The notes beneath the pieces are model-generated. The model worked only from the letters and a program-made list of their open reading frames with translations, searched no databases and was not told the DNA's origin. From Streptomyces camponoticapitis (lineage in GTDB: Bacteria; Actinomycetota; Actinomycetes; Streptomycetales; Streptomycetaceae): DNA of 64,000 nt. The stretch lies in NCBI RefSeq assembly GCF_014646115.1, contig NZ_BMMV01000006.1, positions 248,001 to 312,000 on the forward strand. The letters run 5' to 3'. Positions 16,535 through 24,606 of this stretch are shown here, piece after piece (position 1 is the first letter of the stretch; each line of letters begins with the position of its first letter). The position numbers and the translations under genes are program-made.

Positions 16535-17452
16535 ATGTCCACCACGACCGAGTTGCTCGATGAACTCCGAACGCTGATCGCGTCCCACGCGCGTGCGGAC
16601 GGCGGCTCCACGATCGACGGACTGTTCCTCTCCCGGGTGGAGACCGTCGAGCCGCATCATTCACTGACCGAGCCGCTCCTGGTGGTCATGGCCCAGGGCG
16701 GCAAGCGGCTCCTGCTCGGTGACGAGGTCCACGAGTACCGCGCGGGCCAGTATCTGATGGTCACCACGGATCTCCCCGTCAGCGGTCACTTCCTCGACGC
16801 CGGCCCCGGCCACCCCGCGCTCGGCCTGGGACTCGCGCTGCGGCCGGGCGCGATCGCCCCGCTGCTGCTGGAGGGAACGGCCCCACGGCGTACGCGCGGC
16901 GCCGCCGTACCGCCGGCGCTCGCCACCGGGGAGGCCGGCCACGAACTGCTCGACGCCGCGACCAGGCTGGTGCGGCTGCTCGACCACCCGGCGGACGCGC
17001 CGGTACTCGCTCCGCTGATCGAGCGGGAGATCCTGTGGCGGCTGCTCTCCGGACCGCACGGCGGCATGATCCGCCAGATCGGTCTGCCCGACAGCAATCT
17101 GACCCATATCAACCGGGCCGTCCAATGGATCCGCGACAACTACGCGGAGCCTCTGCGCATCGACGACCTCGCCCGGCTCGCCGGCATGAGCGCCTCGGCG
17201 TTCCACCGGCACTTCCGCACCATCACCGCCACCAGCCCGCTGCAGTTCCAGAAACGCATTCGCCTCCAGGAGGCCCGTTCCCTGCTGCTCGCCCAGCCGA
17301 ACGACGTCGCGGGCGCCGGGCACCTGGTCGGTTACGACAGCCAGTCCCAGTTCACCCGTGAGTACCGCCGCCTCTTCGGCGCACCGCCCGGCCGTGACGC
17401 GGCGCGCCTGTACGCCGCCGCCGGTCCGGCCGAAGGCCGACGTCTGCCGTAG
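16535..17452 (+). CDS. AraC family transcriptional regulator
   Basis: 305 residues. The N-terminal half is the AraC_N cupin-like ligand domain (SLTEPLLVVMAQGGKRLLLGDEVHEYRAGQYL). The C-terminal half holds the two helix-turn-helix motifs: LRIDDLARLAGMSASAFHRHFRTI and VAGAGHLVGYDSQSQFTREYRRLFG. ATG 16535 is chosen because upstream in-frame codons have no better ribosome site. It is divergent from the aldo/keto reductase and the 16446-16513 repeats lie between them; activation of the reductase is the usual pattern in this group. Confidence 0.9.
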   Translation: MSTTTELLDELRTLIASHARADGGSTIDGLFLSRVETVEPHHSLTEPLLVVMAQGGKRLLLGDEVHEYRAGQYLMVTTDLPVSGHFLDAGPGHPALGLGLALRPGAIAPLLLEGTAPRRTRGAAVPPALATGEAGHELLDAATRLVRLLDHPADAPVLAPLIEREILWRLLSGPHGGMIRQIGLPDSNLTHINRAVQWIRDNYAEPLRIDDLARLAGMSASAFHRHFRTITATSPLQFQKRIRLQEARSLLLAQPNDVAGAGHLVGYDSQSQFTREYRRLFGAPPGRDAARLYAAAGPAEGRRLP

Positions 17453-17461
17453 CCCATTCGG

Positions 17462-17479
17462 AGTGTACGTTCGTACGCT
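17462..17479. promoter_or_regulatory. Operator-like palindrome before the MFS gene
   Basis: AGTGTACGTTCGTACGCT is an 18-bp near-palindrome 20 bases before the MFS start, followed by another GTACGCTCG half-site at 17485. A related GTGTACGTTCACAC palindrome precedes the tetR gene, so one TetR protein probably binds both. Confidence 0.55.
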
Positions 17480-17499
17480 CTAGCTGTACGCTCGCGCTC

Positions 17500-18726
17500 A
17501 TGACTGTTGACGTGATGCGCCCGCCTGCCCCGGCCGAGCGGCAGGCTCGCACGGCCGTAGCGGTGCTGTTCTTCACGAACGGGGCGCTGTTCGCCAACCT
17601 CCTGCCGCGGTTTCCGCAGATCAAGGCGGATCTCGGCATCGGTAACGCGGCCTACGGGCTGGCCGTCGCGGCCTTCCCGGCGGGAGCCATCGCGGCCGGT
17701 CTCGCGGCGGGGGTGCTGATCCGCCGGCTGGGGTCGGGGCGGGTGGCCGTGGCCGGCACACTGCTGACCGCCGTGGGGGTACTGGTCGCCGGTACGGCCG
17801 GCTCCGTGGTGCTCTTCGCGACGGCGCTGTTCCTGGCCGGGGCGATGGACGCGATCACCGATGTGGCGCAGAACGCCCACGGTCTGCGGGTGCAGCGCCG
17901 TTACGGCCGGTCGATCATCAACTCCTTCCACGCCATCTGGTCCATCGGCGCGGTCGTCGGAGGCTCGATGGCCGCGGGTGCGATCGCGCTCGGCCTGTCG
18001 CGGGGCCAGCATCTGCTGATCTCGGGAGTGCTGTTCGGGATCGCGGCCTGTGTCGCCCTGCGGTTCTGTCTGACCGGACCCGACACCGAGCCGGCCGCGG
18101 AGGGGACGGACTCCGAGGACCGGGAGTCGGAGCCTCGGCGGCAGGAGCGTATGACAGCGCGTCCGCGCACCCCGTACGTGCTGGCGGCGCTGGTACTCAT
18201 CGCCGCGGCCGGCGCGCTCGTCGAGGACGCGGGCAACTCCTGGGCCGCCCTCTATCTCTCCGAGTCGCTGCGTGCCCCGGGGGCGCTGGCGGCATCGGGC
18301 TATATCGCCCTGGTCGGAGCACAGTTCGTGGGCCGCATGATCGGCGACAGGCTCGTGGACCGGTTCGGTCAGCGTACGGTCGCACGCTCCGGCGGGCTGA
18401 TCGCCGCGGTCGGCATGGGCCTGGCGCTGGCCGTGCCCACGGCGAGCGGGACGATCCTCGGTTTCGCGGCGGCCGGGTTCGGGGTGGCGACGCTGGTACC
18501 GGCGGCGATGCACGAGGCCGATGAACTGCCCGGTCTCAAACCCGGGTCGGGGCTCACGATCGTCTCCTGGCTGATGCGACTGGGCTTCCTGCTCTCGCCA
18601 CCGGTCGTCGGGCTGGTGGCCGACGCGACGAGTCTTCGGGTGGGCCTGCTGGTGGTGCCCGCGGCCGGGCTGCTGGTGATCCTGCTCAGCGGTGTGCTCC
18701 AGCCCCGGCGCCGCGGACCGGCCTGA
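17500..18726 (+). CDS. MFS transporter
   Basis: 408 residues and about 12 hydrophobic helices with a hydrophilic central loop near residues 190-225 (TEPAAEGTDSEDRESEPRRQ). The cytoplasmic loop after helix 2 reads VLIRRLGSGRV, a degenerate MFS motif A. The set FANLLPRFPQIKADLGIGNAAYGL resembles the YbjJ/FucP-like group rather than drug antiporters. A tetR gene follows in the same direction and shares its operator motif, so expression is probably induced by the transported or a related compound. Confidence 0.88.
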   Translation: MTVDVMRPPAPAERQARTAVAVLFFTNGALFANLLPRFPQIKADLGIGNAAYGLAVAAFPAGAIAAGLAAGVLIRRLGSGRVAVAGTLLTAVGVLVAGTAGSVVLFATALFLAGAMDAITDVAQNAHGLRVQRRYGRSIINSFHAIWSIGAVVGGSMAAGAIALGLSRGQHLLISGVLFGIAACVALRFCLTGPDTEPAAEGTDSEDRESEPRRQERMTARPRTPYVLAALVLIAAAGALVEDAGNSWAALYLSESLRAPGALAASGYIALVGAQFVGRMIGDRLVDRFGQRTVARSGGLIAAVGMGLALAVPTASGTILGFAAAGFGVATLVPAAMHEADELPGLKPGSGLTIVSWLMRLGFLLSPPVVGLVADATSLRVGLLVVPAAGLLVILLSGVLQPRRRGPA

Positions 18727-18749
18727 TCCGAGGACAGCCCCGATCCCTC

Positions 18750-18765
18750 GGTGTACGTTCACACC
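18750..18765. promoter_or_regulatory. Operator-like palindrome before the TetR gene
   Basis: GGTGTACGTTCACACC shares the TGTACGTT core with the site at 17462-17479. It lies between the MFS stop and the tetR start and fits autoregulation. Confidence 0.5.
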
Positions 18766-18860
18766 TATGCCGATGGATCACTTCGAGCGAGACCGGCGCG
18801 CGGACCTGGGGCGGGCCCGGACTCCCGCCCGCCCTGTCCGTGCCCTCCGCACGCGCTGAC

Positions 18861-19403
18861 ATGGCGACCGGACACACCGATCCGCGGCGCCGTGAACGCA
18901 TCATCGCCGCGACCCTCGACCTCATCGCCGAGGAGGGCCTCGCCCGCGTCTCCCACCGCAGGATCGCCGCGCGGGCCGGGGTGCCCCTGGGTTCGATGAC
19001 GTACCACTTCAGTGGCATGGACGAGTTGCTGCGCGAAGCCTTCGGGCAGTTCACCGATCACATCGTCGCGGTCTTCGACACCCATCTGTCCGCCCCGGCC
19101 GACCGCGATCAGGCCAGGGCGGCTGTGGCCGACCTCGTACACATCTTGTCCGAGGGGCCCCAGCGCGACCTTGTCCTCACCCAGGAGCTCTACACCCTCG
19201 CCGCTCGGCAACCGGAGTACCGGGAACTCACCCATGAGTGGATGCGTCGCAGTCGCATCCATCTGGAACGGCACTTCGACCCGGACACCGCCCGCCAACT
19301 CGACGCCCTCATCAAGGGTTTGGCGCTCCACCGCGCCCTGGCCCGGGAACCGCACGACCGCGACCTGACGCTTGAGGCCATCACGCGCATCACGCGCGTG
19401 TAA
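18861..19403 (+). CDS. TetR family transcriptional regulator
   Basis: 180 residues from ATG 18861; a GTG at 18840 would add seven residues and neither has a clear ribosome site. The helix-turn-helix reads LARVSHRRIAARAGVPLGSMTYHFSGMDELL, the form seen in RutR/TetR_C-type regulators. The remaining helices form the ligand domain. It follows the MFS gene, and both carry a TGTACGTT palindrome upstream, so it probably represses that transporter and itself. Confidence 0.88.
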   Translation: MATGHTDPRRRERIIAATLDLIAEEGLARVSHRRIAARAGVPLGSMTYHFSGMDELLREAFGQFTDHIVAVFDTHLSAPADRDQARAAVADLVHILSEGPQRDLVLTQELYTLAARQPEYRELTHEWMRRSRIHLERHFDPDTARQLDALIKGLALHRALAREPHDRDLTLEAITRITRV

Positions 19404-19428
19404 GTGGGACCTCCACCGCCCGGGAGCC

Positions 19429-19584
19429 TCAGAAGTAATGCTTACGGCCACCGACGGCGCGACCGGTGGCGCCGAGGATCCACAGGATCGCGCCGATCAG
19501 TACGAGCACGCCGCCGATGGTCGTGAGGAGGGACACTCCGACCAATACGCCGATGACAAGCAGAATCACACCAAGGAGAATCAT
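19429..19584 (-). CDS. DUF6131 small membrane protein
   Basis: 51 residues from ATG 19584. Two hydrophobic segments (MILLGVILLVIGVLVGVSLL and TIGGVLVLIGAILWILG) are followed by the short basic tail GRAVGGRKHYF. This is the typical actinobacterial DUF6131 micro-protein. A GGAAG ribosome site lies 6 bases upstream. Function unknown; it stands alone between a TetR gene and a CAP-domain gene. Confidence 0.85.
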   Translation of the reverse strand: MILLGVILLVIGVLVGVSLLTTIGGVLVLIGAILWILGATGRAVGGRKHYF

Positions 19585-19704
19585 GATGCTTCCAATCTTG
19601 AGGTTCAGGCAGTCCGTTTCGTTCAGTACGCACTCCGTGTAACCCCGCGTTCTCCCACCAAACCTGCTTGGCCCGTCGGCTTCAGGAACCGCCCGCCGGA
19701 GGTG

Positions 19705-20178
19705 TCAGGACTTCTTGCCGAAGTCCTGCGTCCAGTACTTTCCATGGGCGGTGCCGCGCTTCATCACGTAGCCGACGCCCATGTGCGTGAGTGAGCAGTT
19801 GAGGATGTTCGCCCGGTGGTCCGGCGAGCGCATCCAGCTCCTGACGACCGCCGCGGGGCTCCACTGGCCTGCGGCGACGTTCTCCGCGAGCGACCTCCAT
19901 CCGGAGTAGCCGGCGGCCTGCGCCCTGGTCTCCAGGGTGCTGCCGCGCGAACCGGTATGGCCGACGAAGTCGTTCTTGGCCATGTCCGTGGAGTGCCGCT
20001 GGGCGGCCCTGCCGAGGGCGAGGTTGCCGCGCAGTTCCGGACAGCCGGCCCTGGCACGTTCCTCATTGGTCAGCTTGATCACCCAGGTCCGGGGCGAGGC
20101 TCCGGACACGGCGGGTGTGGTCGACAGCGCGGTGGCCGCGGTGGCGGCCGTCAGAACCGCGGCGAGACAACGGAACAT
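19705..20178 (-). CDS. Secreted CAP (SCP/PR1-like) domain protein
   Basis: 157 residues from ATG 20178 (GGAGAG 8 bases upstream). A signal peptide (MFRCLAAVLTAATAATALSTTPAVSG) precedes a single CAP domain of about 120 residues: LTNEERARAGCPELRGN, HSTDMAKNDFVGHTGSRG with the conserved His, the Glu in SLAENVAAGQ, and RSPDHRANILNCSLTHMGVGYV. Bacterial members are secreted with no settled activity. Two cysteines may form a disulfide. Confidence 0.9.
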   Translation of the reverse strand: MFRCLAAVLTAATAATALSTTPAVSGASPRTWVIKLTNEERARAGCPELRGNLALGRAAQRHSTDMAKNDFVGHTGSRGSTLETRAQAAGYSGWRSLAENVAAGQWSPAAVVRSWMRSPDHRANILNCSLTHMGVGYVMKRGTAHGKYWTQDFGKKS

Positions 20179-20377
20179 TGAAATGGCTCTCCAATCGATT
20201 CGGATTTCGCGAGGGCCGCCGTACCCCTTGAGACCACCGTCCGGCCCTCCCCGAACACAACGACTCCGAGCCCCCGGCGATGCGGACGGTTCCGCCGGGT
20301 GACCTGCGCCGGACAGGGGGCTAGGCCACCCGTGCGGCGCGGGGAAGCGTCGCGGTGAGCGCGTTGAGCCGGCCTGA

Positions 20378-20600
20378 CGCCGCGCCGAGGAGTCGGCCTG
20401 GTCGGCGATCCGGGCGGCGTTCCTCGCCCTCCAGTCGGTCAAGGGCCTGGATGCGGAGCAGCTCGCGGTCGCCCGGATGTACCACGAAGCGCCTTCGTTG
20501 CGGGCCAGGCATCTGGAGAAGCAGCTGCGCCGGCAGGTGCTTCTCGCCCCCGACGTACAGCGCCGCCTCGGCCTGCCCGAATCGGCGACGCGGTCGCGGC
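20378..20600 (+). pseudogene. Remnant of a TetR-family C-terminal domain
   Basis: A reading frame after TGA 20375-20377 encodes EESAWSAIRAAFLALQSV, then LDAEQLAVARMYHEAPSLRAR and HLEKQLRRQVLLAPDVQRRLG. This looks like the helical C-terminal half of a TetR regulator, with no helix-turn-helix in any frame upstream. The frame stays open into the NUDIX gene, whose own ATG is at 20666. It is probably gene debris. Upstream, 20179-20377 holds nothing I recognise beyond the CAP gene leader. Confidence 0.5.
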
Positions 20601-20665
20601 GCTTCGCGCCTGAGCCCGGACCCCGACTCCGTCTCCCGTCCCCCGCCGATGACAGAATCCCCGCT

Positions 20666-21190
20666 ATGGGGTGGAAGCGGCTGGGAACAGAGATCGTGCA
20701 CCAGGGACCGGTCCTGACGGTGCGTCGGGACGCCGTGCGTATGCCGGACGGCACAGCGGGCGTCTACGAGCACGTCGCGGTCGACGACACCGTACGCGTG
20801 GTCGCACTCGACACCGACGGCCAAGTCCTCCTGGTCGAGGACGACTTCTACCTCCAGCAGCGCCGGATGCTGCATCTGCCCGGCGGGGGGACGGACGGGC
20901 AGAACCGCTACCGGGCCGCCCTGCGCGAGCTGGAGGAGGAGACGGGCCTGACGGCCGCGCACGTGGACACACTTGGTGTGATCGACCCCTTGCCCGGCGT
21001 CACCACCGCCCGCACCCACCTCATGCTCGCCACCGACCTGAGGCCGGGCACGATGCGCAGGGACGGCGCGGAGGTCGGCATGACGGTCCACCGGCGCCCG
21101 CTGCCCGACGCCGTCGCGGCGGTGCGTACGGGAGAGATCACGGACGCCGGAAGTGTGACGGCCCTGCTCCTCGCCTCCCACGGCCACTAG
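20666..21190 (+). CDS. NUDIX hydrolase (ADP-ribose pyrophosphatase-like)
   Basis: 174 residues. The NUDIX box is complete: GGGTDGQNRYRAALRELEEETGL matches Gx5Ex7REUxEExGU, except that the first conserved Glu position is Gln/Asn-rich (TDGQNRY). The preceding VVALDTDGQVLLVEDDFY strands suit an ADP-sugar-type enzyme. ATG 20666 is preferred because an apparently leaderless promoter (CAGAAT about 10 bases upstream) abuts it, although the frame is open further upstream through a TetR remnant. Substrate unknown. Confidence 0.8.
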   Translation: MGWKRLGTEIVHQGPVLTVRRDAVRMPDGTAGVYEHVAVDDTVRVVALDTDGQVLLVEDDFYLQQRRMLHLPGGGTDGQNRYRAALRELEEETGLTAAHVDTLGVIDPLPGVTTARTHLMLATDLRPGTMRRDGAEVGMTVHRRPLPDAVAAVRTGEITDAGSVTALLLASHGH

Positions 21191-21272
21191 ACCCCGCGAC
21201 GCCGGCCACGGCTTCGGCCCGAGCCGGCTGTCGCGGCTCGGGCCGAAGTCGTTCGGGTCAACTCCGCGCTCT

Positions 21273-22001
21273 TCAGGAGAAGTTGAGCGGCGCAGCCCGC
21301 TCCGGTGATCCCGGGACGCCGTACAGACCGCCGTGGGCCTGAAGGTCGTAGAGCGCGCCGATCACGCTTTCGAGGTGCGAGCGCATCTCGTACTCCGCCT
21401 TGTCCGCCTTGCCGGCGACGACCGCGTTCACGATGGCGCTGTGCTCATCGGCGCCCTGCCGGGGGCGGCCCGGCAGCCGTGCCACGCTGAACTGGTAGCG
21501 GACACTGCGGTAGCGGAGCCGGTCCAGCACGTCGACGGCCGTCGCCTGGGCCGCGATCTCCCGGATCGCCTGGTGCACCGTCTCGCTCAGACTGCTGTAC
21601 GCCGTGGTGTCCCCGGCCTCGACGGCCGCACGCATCCGGGCGTCGAGCCCGCGCAGTTCGGCGCGTTCACCGGCGGTGGCGCGCTGGGCCGCCTTCGCCG
21701 CGCACAACCCCTCGATGACCGCGCGGAGTTCGGTGATCTCCACCGCCTCGGAGATGGAGATGGGACGCACCCGCGCGCCCCGGTTGGGTGAGCGCGTGAT
21801 GAGGCCGTCCGAGTCGAGGACCATCAGGGCCGAGCGTACGGCGCCGCGTGAGACGTCGAACATGGTGGCGAGGTCGTTCTCCACCAGGTGCTGGCCCGGC
21901 AGTAGTTCGCCGTGCGCGATGGCCAGACGTACACGGTCGACGAGGTCGACCGGGGTCTGGGACCGGGACTCGGACTGGGCCTGTTCAAACCGGCTGCTCA
22001 T
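21273..22001 (-). CDS. GntR family regulator (FadR/FCD subgroup)
   Basis: 242 residues: a winged helix-turn-helix (LLPGQHLVENDLATMFDVSRGAVRSALMVLDSDGLI) and an FCD effector domain (ELRAVIEGLCAAKAAQRAT, then metal-binding His in ETVHQAIREI and EHSAIVNAV). It is the last gene of a leftward operon, overlapping the isomerase-like gene by 17 bases. FCD regulators usually sense organic acids. It is the natural candidate to control the divergent aromatic catabolic operon through sites in 23189-23429. Confidence 0.9.
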   Translation of the reverse strand: MSSRFEQAQSESRSQTPVDLVDRVRLAIAHGELLPGQHLVENDLATMFDVSRGAVRSALMVLDSDGLITRSPNRGARVRPISISEAVEITELRAVIEGLCAAKAAQRATAGERAELRGLDARMRAAVEAGDTTAYSSLSETVHQAIREIAAQATAVDVLDRLRYRSVRYQFSVARLPGRPRQGADEHSAIVNAVVAGKADKAEYEMRSHLESVIGALYDLQAHGGLYGVPGSPERAAPLNFS

Positions 22002-22392
22002 CGTGCCCTTCGCTTCTTCCGCCGTATCTGCCCGGCGAGGGGACGCCCGTCACGTGACCGTGCGGAACGCCGTCGGTGCCACGAGCCTTCCCCGCGGCGG
22101 TACGACCGTCACCGGCGACTCTCTCCTGGGGATGGGTGGCGAGTGGCTCCACCGTCACCTCCAGCCAGGGGAACATCGGCAACGAGGACAGCGTGTCATG
22201 CAGATGCGTCGCGTCACGGCATTCGTACAGGCCCACGGTGCCGGGCCGGCCCGGGGTCCGCCAGAGCTTTTTGAGCACACCCTCGGCCCGGAGCTCCATG
22301 GCTCTGGCGCGTTCCGCCTCTCGCAGCCGCTCTCGTTCGGCGGTGGTCATCTCCGCCGGGACCCGGTTCTCGGTGTGTACAAGCCATTCCAT
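21985..22392 (-). CDS. Muconolactone delta-isomerase-family protein
   Basis: 135 residues from ATG 22392 (AAGGAAACC ribosome site). The first about 95 residues match the muconolactone isomerase ferredoxin-like fold: MEWLVHTENRVPAEMTTAE, ELRAEGVLKKLWRTPGRPGTVGLYEC and LSSLPMFPWLEVTVEPLATHP. A 40-residue tail is poorly conserved. True CatC acts in the ortho pathway, but no catA/catB is present here, so it may be a tautomerase for another ring-cleavage product. It overlaps the GntR gene and follows the hydrolase gene. Confidence 0.78.
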   Translation of the reverse strand: MEWLVHTENRVPAEMTTAERERLREAERARAMELRAEGVLKKLWRTPGRPGTVGLYECRDATHLHDTLSSLPMFPWLEVTVEPLATHPQERVAGDGRTAAGKARGTDGVPHGHVTGVPSPGRYGGRSEGHDEQPV

Positions 22393-22441
22393 GTCGGTTT
22401 CCTTGCCTGGGAGTTGCGTGCGGGGCCGCGGGCGCCGCGGG

Positions 22442-23179
22442 TCAGGAACCGTCCCCCTCTTTCCCCTCGTGCGCGATCTCTTCCCCCTCGTCCACAAGCA
22501 GCGCGGCGAGTTGTTCCGGCGCCGTCACCATCGCCTCGTGTCCGGTGGCCAGCCGCCGGACGTCCCAGCCGAGCGCGCGGGCCCTGTCCGCGAACGGGGC
22601 GAACACCCCGAGCCAGTCGGTGCAGTCGATGTACCGGCCGGGGACCGACGCGGCCTTCGCGCCCACCCGCACCGGCTCCAGATACGTCGCCCAGGGGTGC
22701 GGTGTCAGACGCGGCGTCAGCCACGCCACGTCGGCCTCGTCGGTGACGCCGAGGGTGGCCAGCGAGCGCGGCGGGATGAGCCAGCCGAATCCGGCGTCCC
22801 GTACCGACTCCCGGTAGTGCGTGGCCACTTGGGGCGGCAGCAGGTCGATGGCGGCGTCGCCGTCCTCGGGCACGAAGCCGTCCAGATGGATCCGCGCGGC
22901 GAGCCGCTCCGGGCGCCGCTCGGCGACTCCGGCCACGACCTGCCCCCCGTAGCTGTGCCCCACCAGGCGCACGTCGGTCAGGTCGTAGGTGTCCAACAGC
23001 CGGACGACGTCCTCGACATGGGTGCTCAGACCTATGTGCGGGCCCAGCAGATGGGCCCGGTCGCTGACGCCGGTGAGCGTGGGCGTATGCACCTCGTGGC
23101 CGGCGGCGCGCAGCAGTGGGGCGACCCGGCCCCAGCACCAACCGCCGTGCCAGGCGCCGGACACCAGCACGTAGATCAC
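22442..23179 (-). CDS. Alpha/beta hydrolase (plant methylesterase/hydroxynitrile-lyase-like)
   Basis: 245 residues from GTG 23179, which lies 9 bases after AAGGG; an ATG at 23188 directly abuts that ribosome site and is less likely. The oxyanion region is YVLVSGAWHGGWCW, the nucleophile elbow is LVGHSYGGQVV (Ser), and the catalytic His is in RLATGHEAMVTAPEQLA. This is the MES/HNL-like group that cleaves small esters. As first gene of the operon divergent from the aromatic cluster, it may free an aromatic acid from an ester. Confidence 0.85.
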   Translation of the reverse strand: MIYVLVSGAWHGGWCWGRVAPLLRAAGHEVHTPTLTGVSDRAHLLGPHIGLSTHVEDVVRLLDTYDLTDVRLVGHSYGGQVVAGVAERRPERLAARIHLDGFVPEDGDAAIDLLPPQVATHYRESVRDAGFGWLIPPRSLATLGVTDEADVAWLTPRLTPHPWATYLEPVRVGAKAASVPGRYIDCTDWLGVFAPFADRARALGWDVRRLATGHEAMVTAPEQLAALLVDEGEEIAHEGKEGDGS

Positions 23180-23237
23180 AGCCCACATCCCTTCGAGCGG
23201 CAGAGTCGACCCGGATGGTCAACGACTCTTCGAGAAG

Positions 23238-23251
23238 GATTGTTGCCAATC
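23238..23251. promoter_or_regulatory. Inverted repeat in the divergent catabolic promoter region
   Basis: GATTG-TTGC-CAATC lies 58 bases upstream of the hydrolase start. With the GTTAAC-centred site at 23361-23372 it is one of two palindromes in an unusually AT-rich 250-base gap, so it is a candidate GntR operator. Confidence 0.4.
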
Positions 23252-23360
23252 ATGTGGACGTTGTCCAGTGCTCCAAATCCGAATGAAATGGGGCAAACTA
23301 CCAGGTAAGCGGGGGGTGGAAGACGTCAGTAAGTCCGATGAATTTCTCCTTGACGACAAA

Positions 23361-23372
23361 ATTGTTAACGAT
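23361..23372. promoter_or_regulatory. GTTAAC-centred candidate GntR operator
   Basis: ATTGTTAACGAT is a near-perfect palindrome resembling the TNGTNNNACNA pattern of FadR/FCD regulators. It stands 58 bases before the alcohol dehydrogenase start that opens the aromatic operon. Confidence 0.45.
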
Positions 23373-23429
23373 TAATGTGCCGCGAGTCAGGTGACCTACG
23401 ACACTCGAATCCCCCGGAGTCCAGGGCCG

Positions 23430-24557
23430 ATGAAGCTTCCCGTCAGTACCGTCGCCGCCGTCACCACCGGCCGGCGCACGACCGAGCTGCGTACGCTGCC
23501 CGTTCCCCAGGTCGGCGAGGACGACGCCCTGTTGAGGGTGGAGGCGGCCGGTGTCTGCGGTTCGGACGTCGTCGCGTACAACGCCGACGGGCTGCCCGAG
23601 CGGGTCATGGGACACGAGAACGTCGGCACGATCGTGGCCGTCGGCGCCGGGGCCGCCAGGCGTTGGGGCGTCGCCGAGGGCGACCGGGTGGCCGTCGAGG
23701 AGTATCTGCCCTGCGGGCACTGCCGGTTCTGCCGGACGTCCGAATTCCGGCTCTGCCTCGGCTCCGACCCGTCGCACGACCCCACCGCGCTGCGCTACGG
23801 GACGACCTCGCTCGCGACGGGATCCGGGCTCTGGGGCGGTTTCAGCCAGTATCTGAGCCTGCACGAGCGCTCGGTCCTGCACCGGGTGCCGGACGGTGTG
23901 CCGAGCGAACTGGCCGCCATGGCACTGCCGATCGCCAACGGTTACGAGTGGGCCTACCGCGAGGGCCGTGCGGGACCCGGGAAGACCGTCGTGGTCATCG
24001 GCCCCGGCCAGCAGGGCCTCGGCTGCGTACTCGCCTCCCATGTGGCCGGGGCGGCGTCGGTCATAGCCGTCGGACTGAACAAGGACGCCCACCGGCTCGA
24101 CGTGGCACGCCGGCTCGGCGCCACCCACACCATCAGCGCCGATGACGTCGACGTGGTGGAGGAGGTGTCCCGGATCACCGGCGGCGAACTCGCCGACGTG
24201 GTCGTGGACACGGCGGCCGGCTCCTCGGGGACCGTCAACCAGGCCATCGCGCTCGCCCGTAAGCGCGGCACCGTCGTCACCGCCGTCAGCTCGCGCGAAC
24301 CGCTCGACGGCGTGCGGTTCGGCCAGATCTCACGGAAATACCTCACCGTCCGCGGAGTGCGCGGACACAGCTACCAGGCGGTCGAGAGCGCCCTGGAACT
24401 GATGGCGGCCAAGCGCTACGCCATCGGCGCCATGTCCTCCATGACCGTCGGGCTCGACGGCGTCCACGACGCCATTCTCGGCACGGCCGGGGAGCTCGCC
24501 AAGCCCGTCATCCACGCCACGGTCCTGCCCTGGGGCGACCGCGGCGACGAGTTCTGA
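23430..24557 (+). CDS. Zinc-dependent alcohol dehydrogenase (MDR family)
   Basis: 375 residues from ATG 23430. The catalytic zinc site is visible in VCGSDVVAYN and MGHENVGTIVAVG, and structural-zinc cysteines in LPCGHCRFCRTSEFRLC. The cofactor motif is VVVIGPGQQGLGCVL. It is closest to polyol/threonine dehydrogenase-like MDR enzymes. It is the first gene of the rightward aromatic operon, 49 bases before the Rieske oxygenase gene, so it may oxidise a dihydrodiol or benzylic alcohol intermediate; that role is inference. Confidence 0.88.
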   Translation: MKLPVSTVAAVTTGRRTTELRTLPVPQVGEDDALLRVEAAGVCGSDVVAYNADGLPERVMGHENVGTIVAVGAGAARRWGVAEGDRVAVEEYLPCGHCRFCRTSEFRLCLGSDPSHDPTALRYGTTSLATGSGLWGGFSQYLSLHERSVLHRVPDGVPSELAAMALPIANGYEWAYREGRAGPGKTVVVIGPGQQGLGCVLASHVAGAASVIAVGLNKDAHRLDVARRLGATHTISADDVDVVEEVSRITGGELADVVVDTAAGSSGTVNQAIALARKRGTVVTAVSSREPLDGVRFGQISRKYLTVRGVRGHSYQAVESALELMAAKRYAIGAMSSMTVGLDGVHDAILGTAGELAKPVIHATVLPWGDRGDEF

Positions 24558-24606
24558 ACGTTCTGACCTGCTGATCGCGTCGATCGGCGGAGAGGGAAGG
24601 AGCGAT

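Noticed and set aside
18767-18859. 30-codon frame between the MFS and tetR genes
   Set aside because: Starts within the operator-like site, has no ribosome site and encodes Arg-rich sequence; treated as chance.
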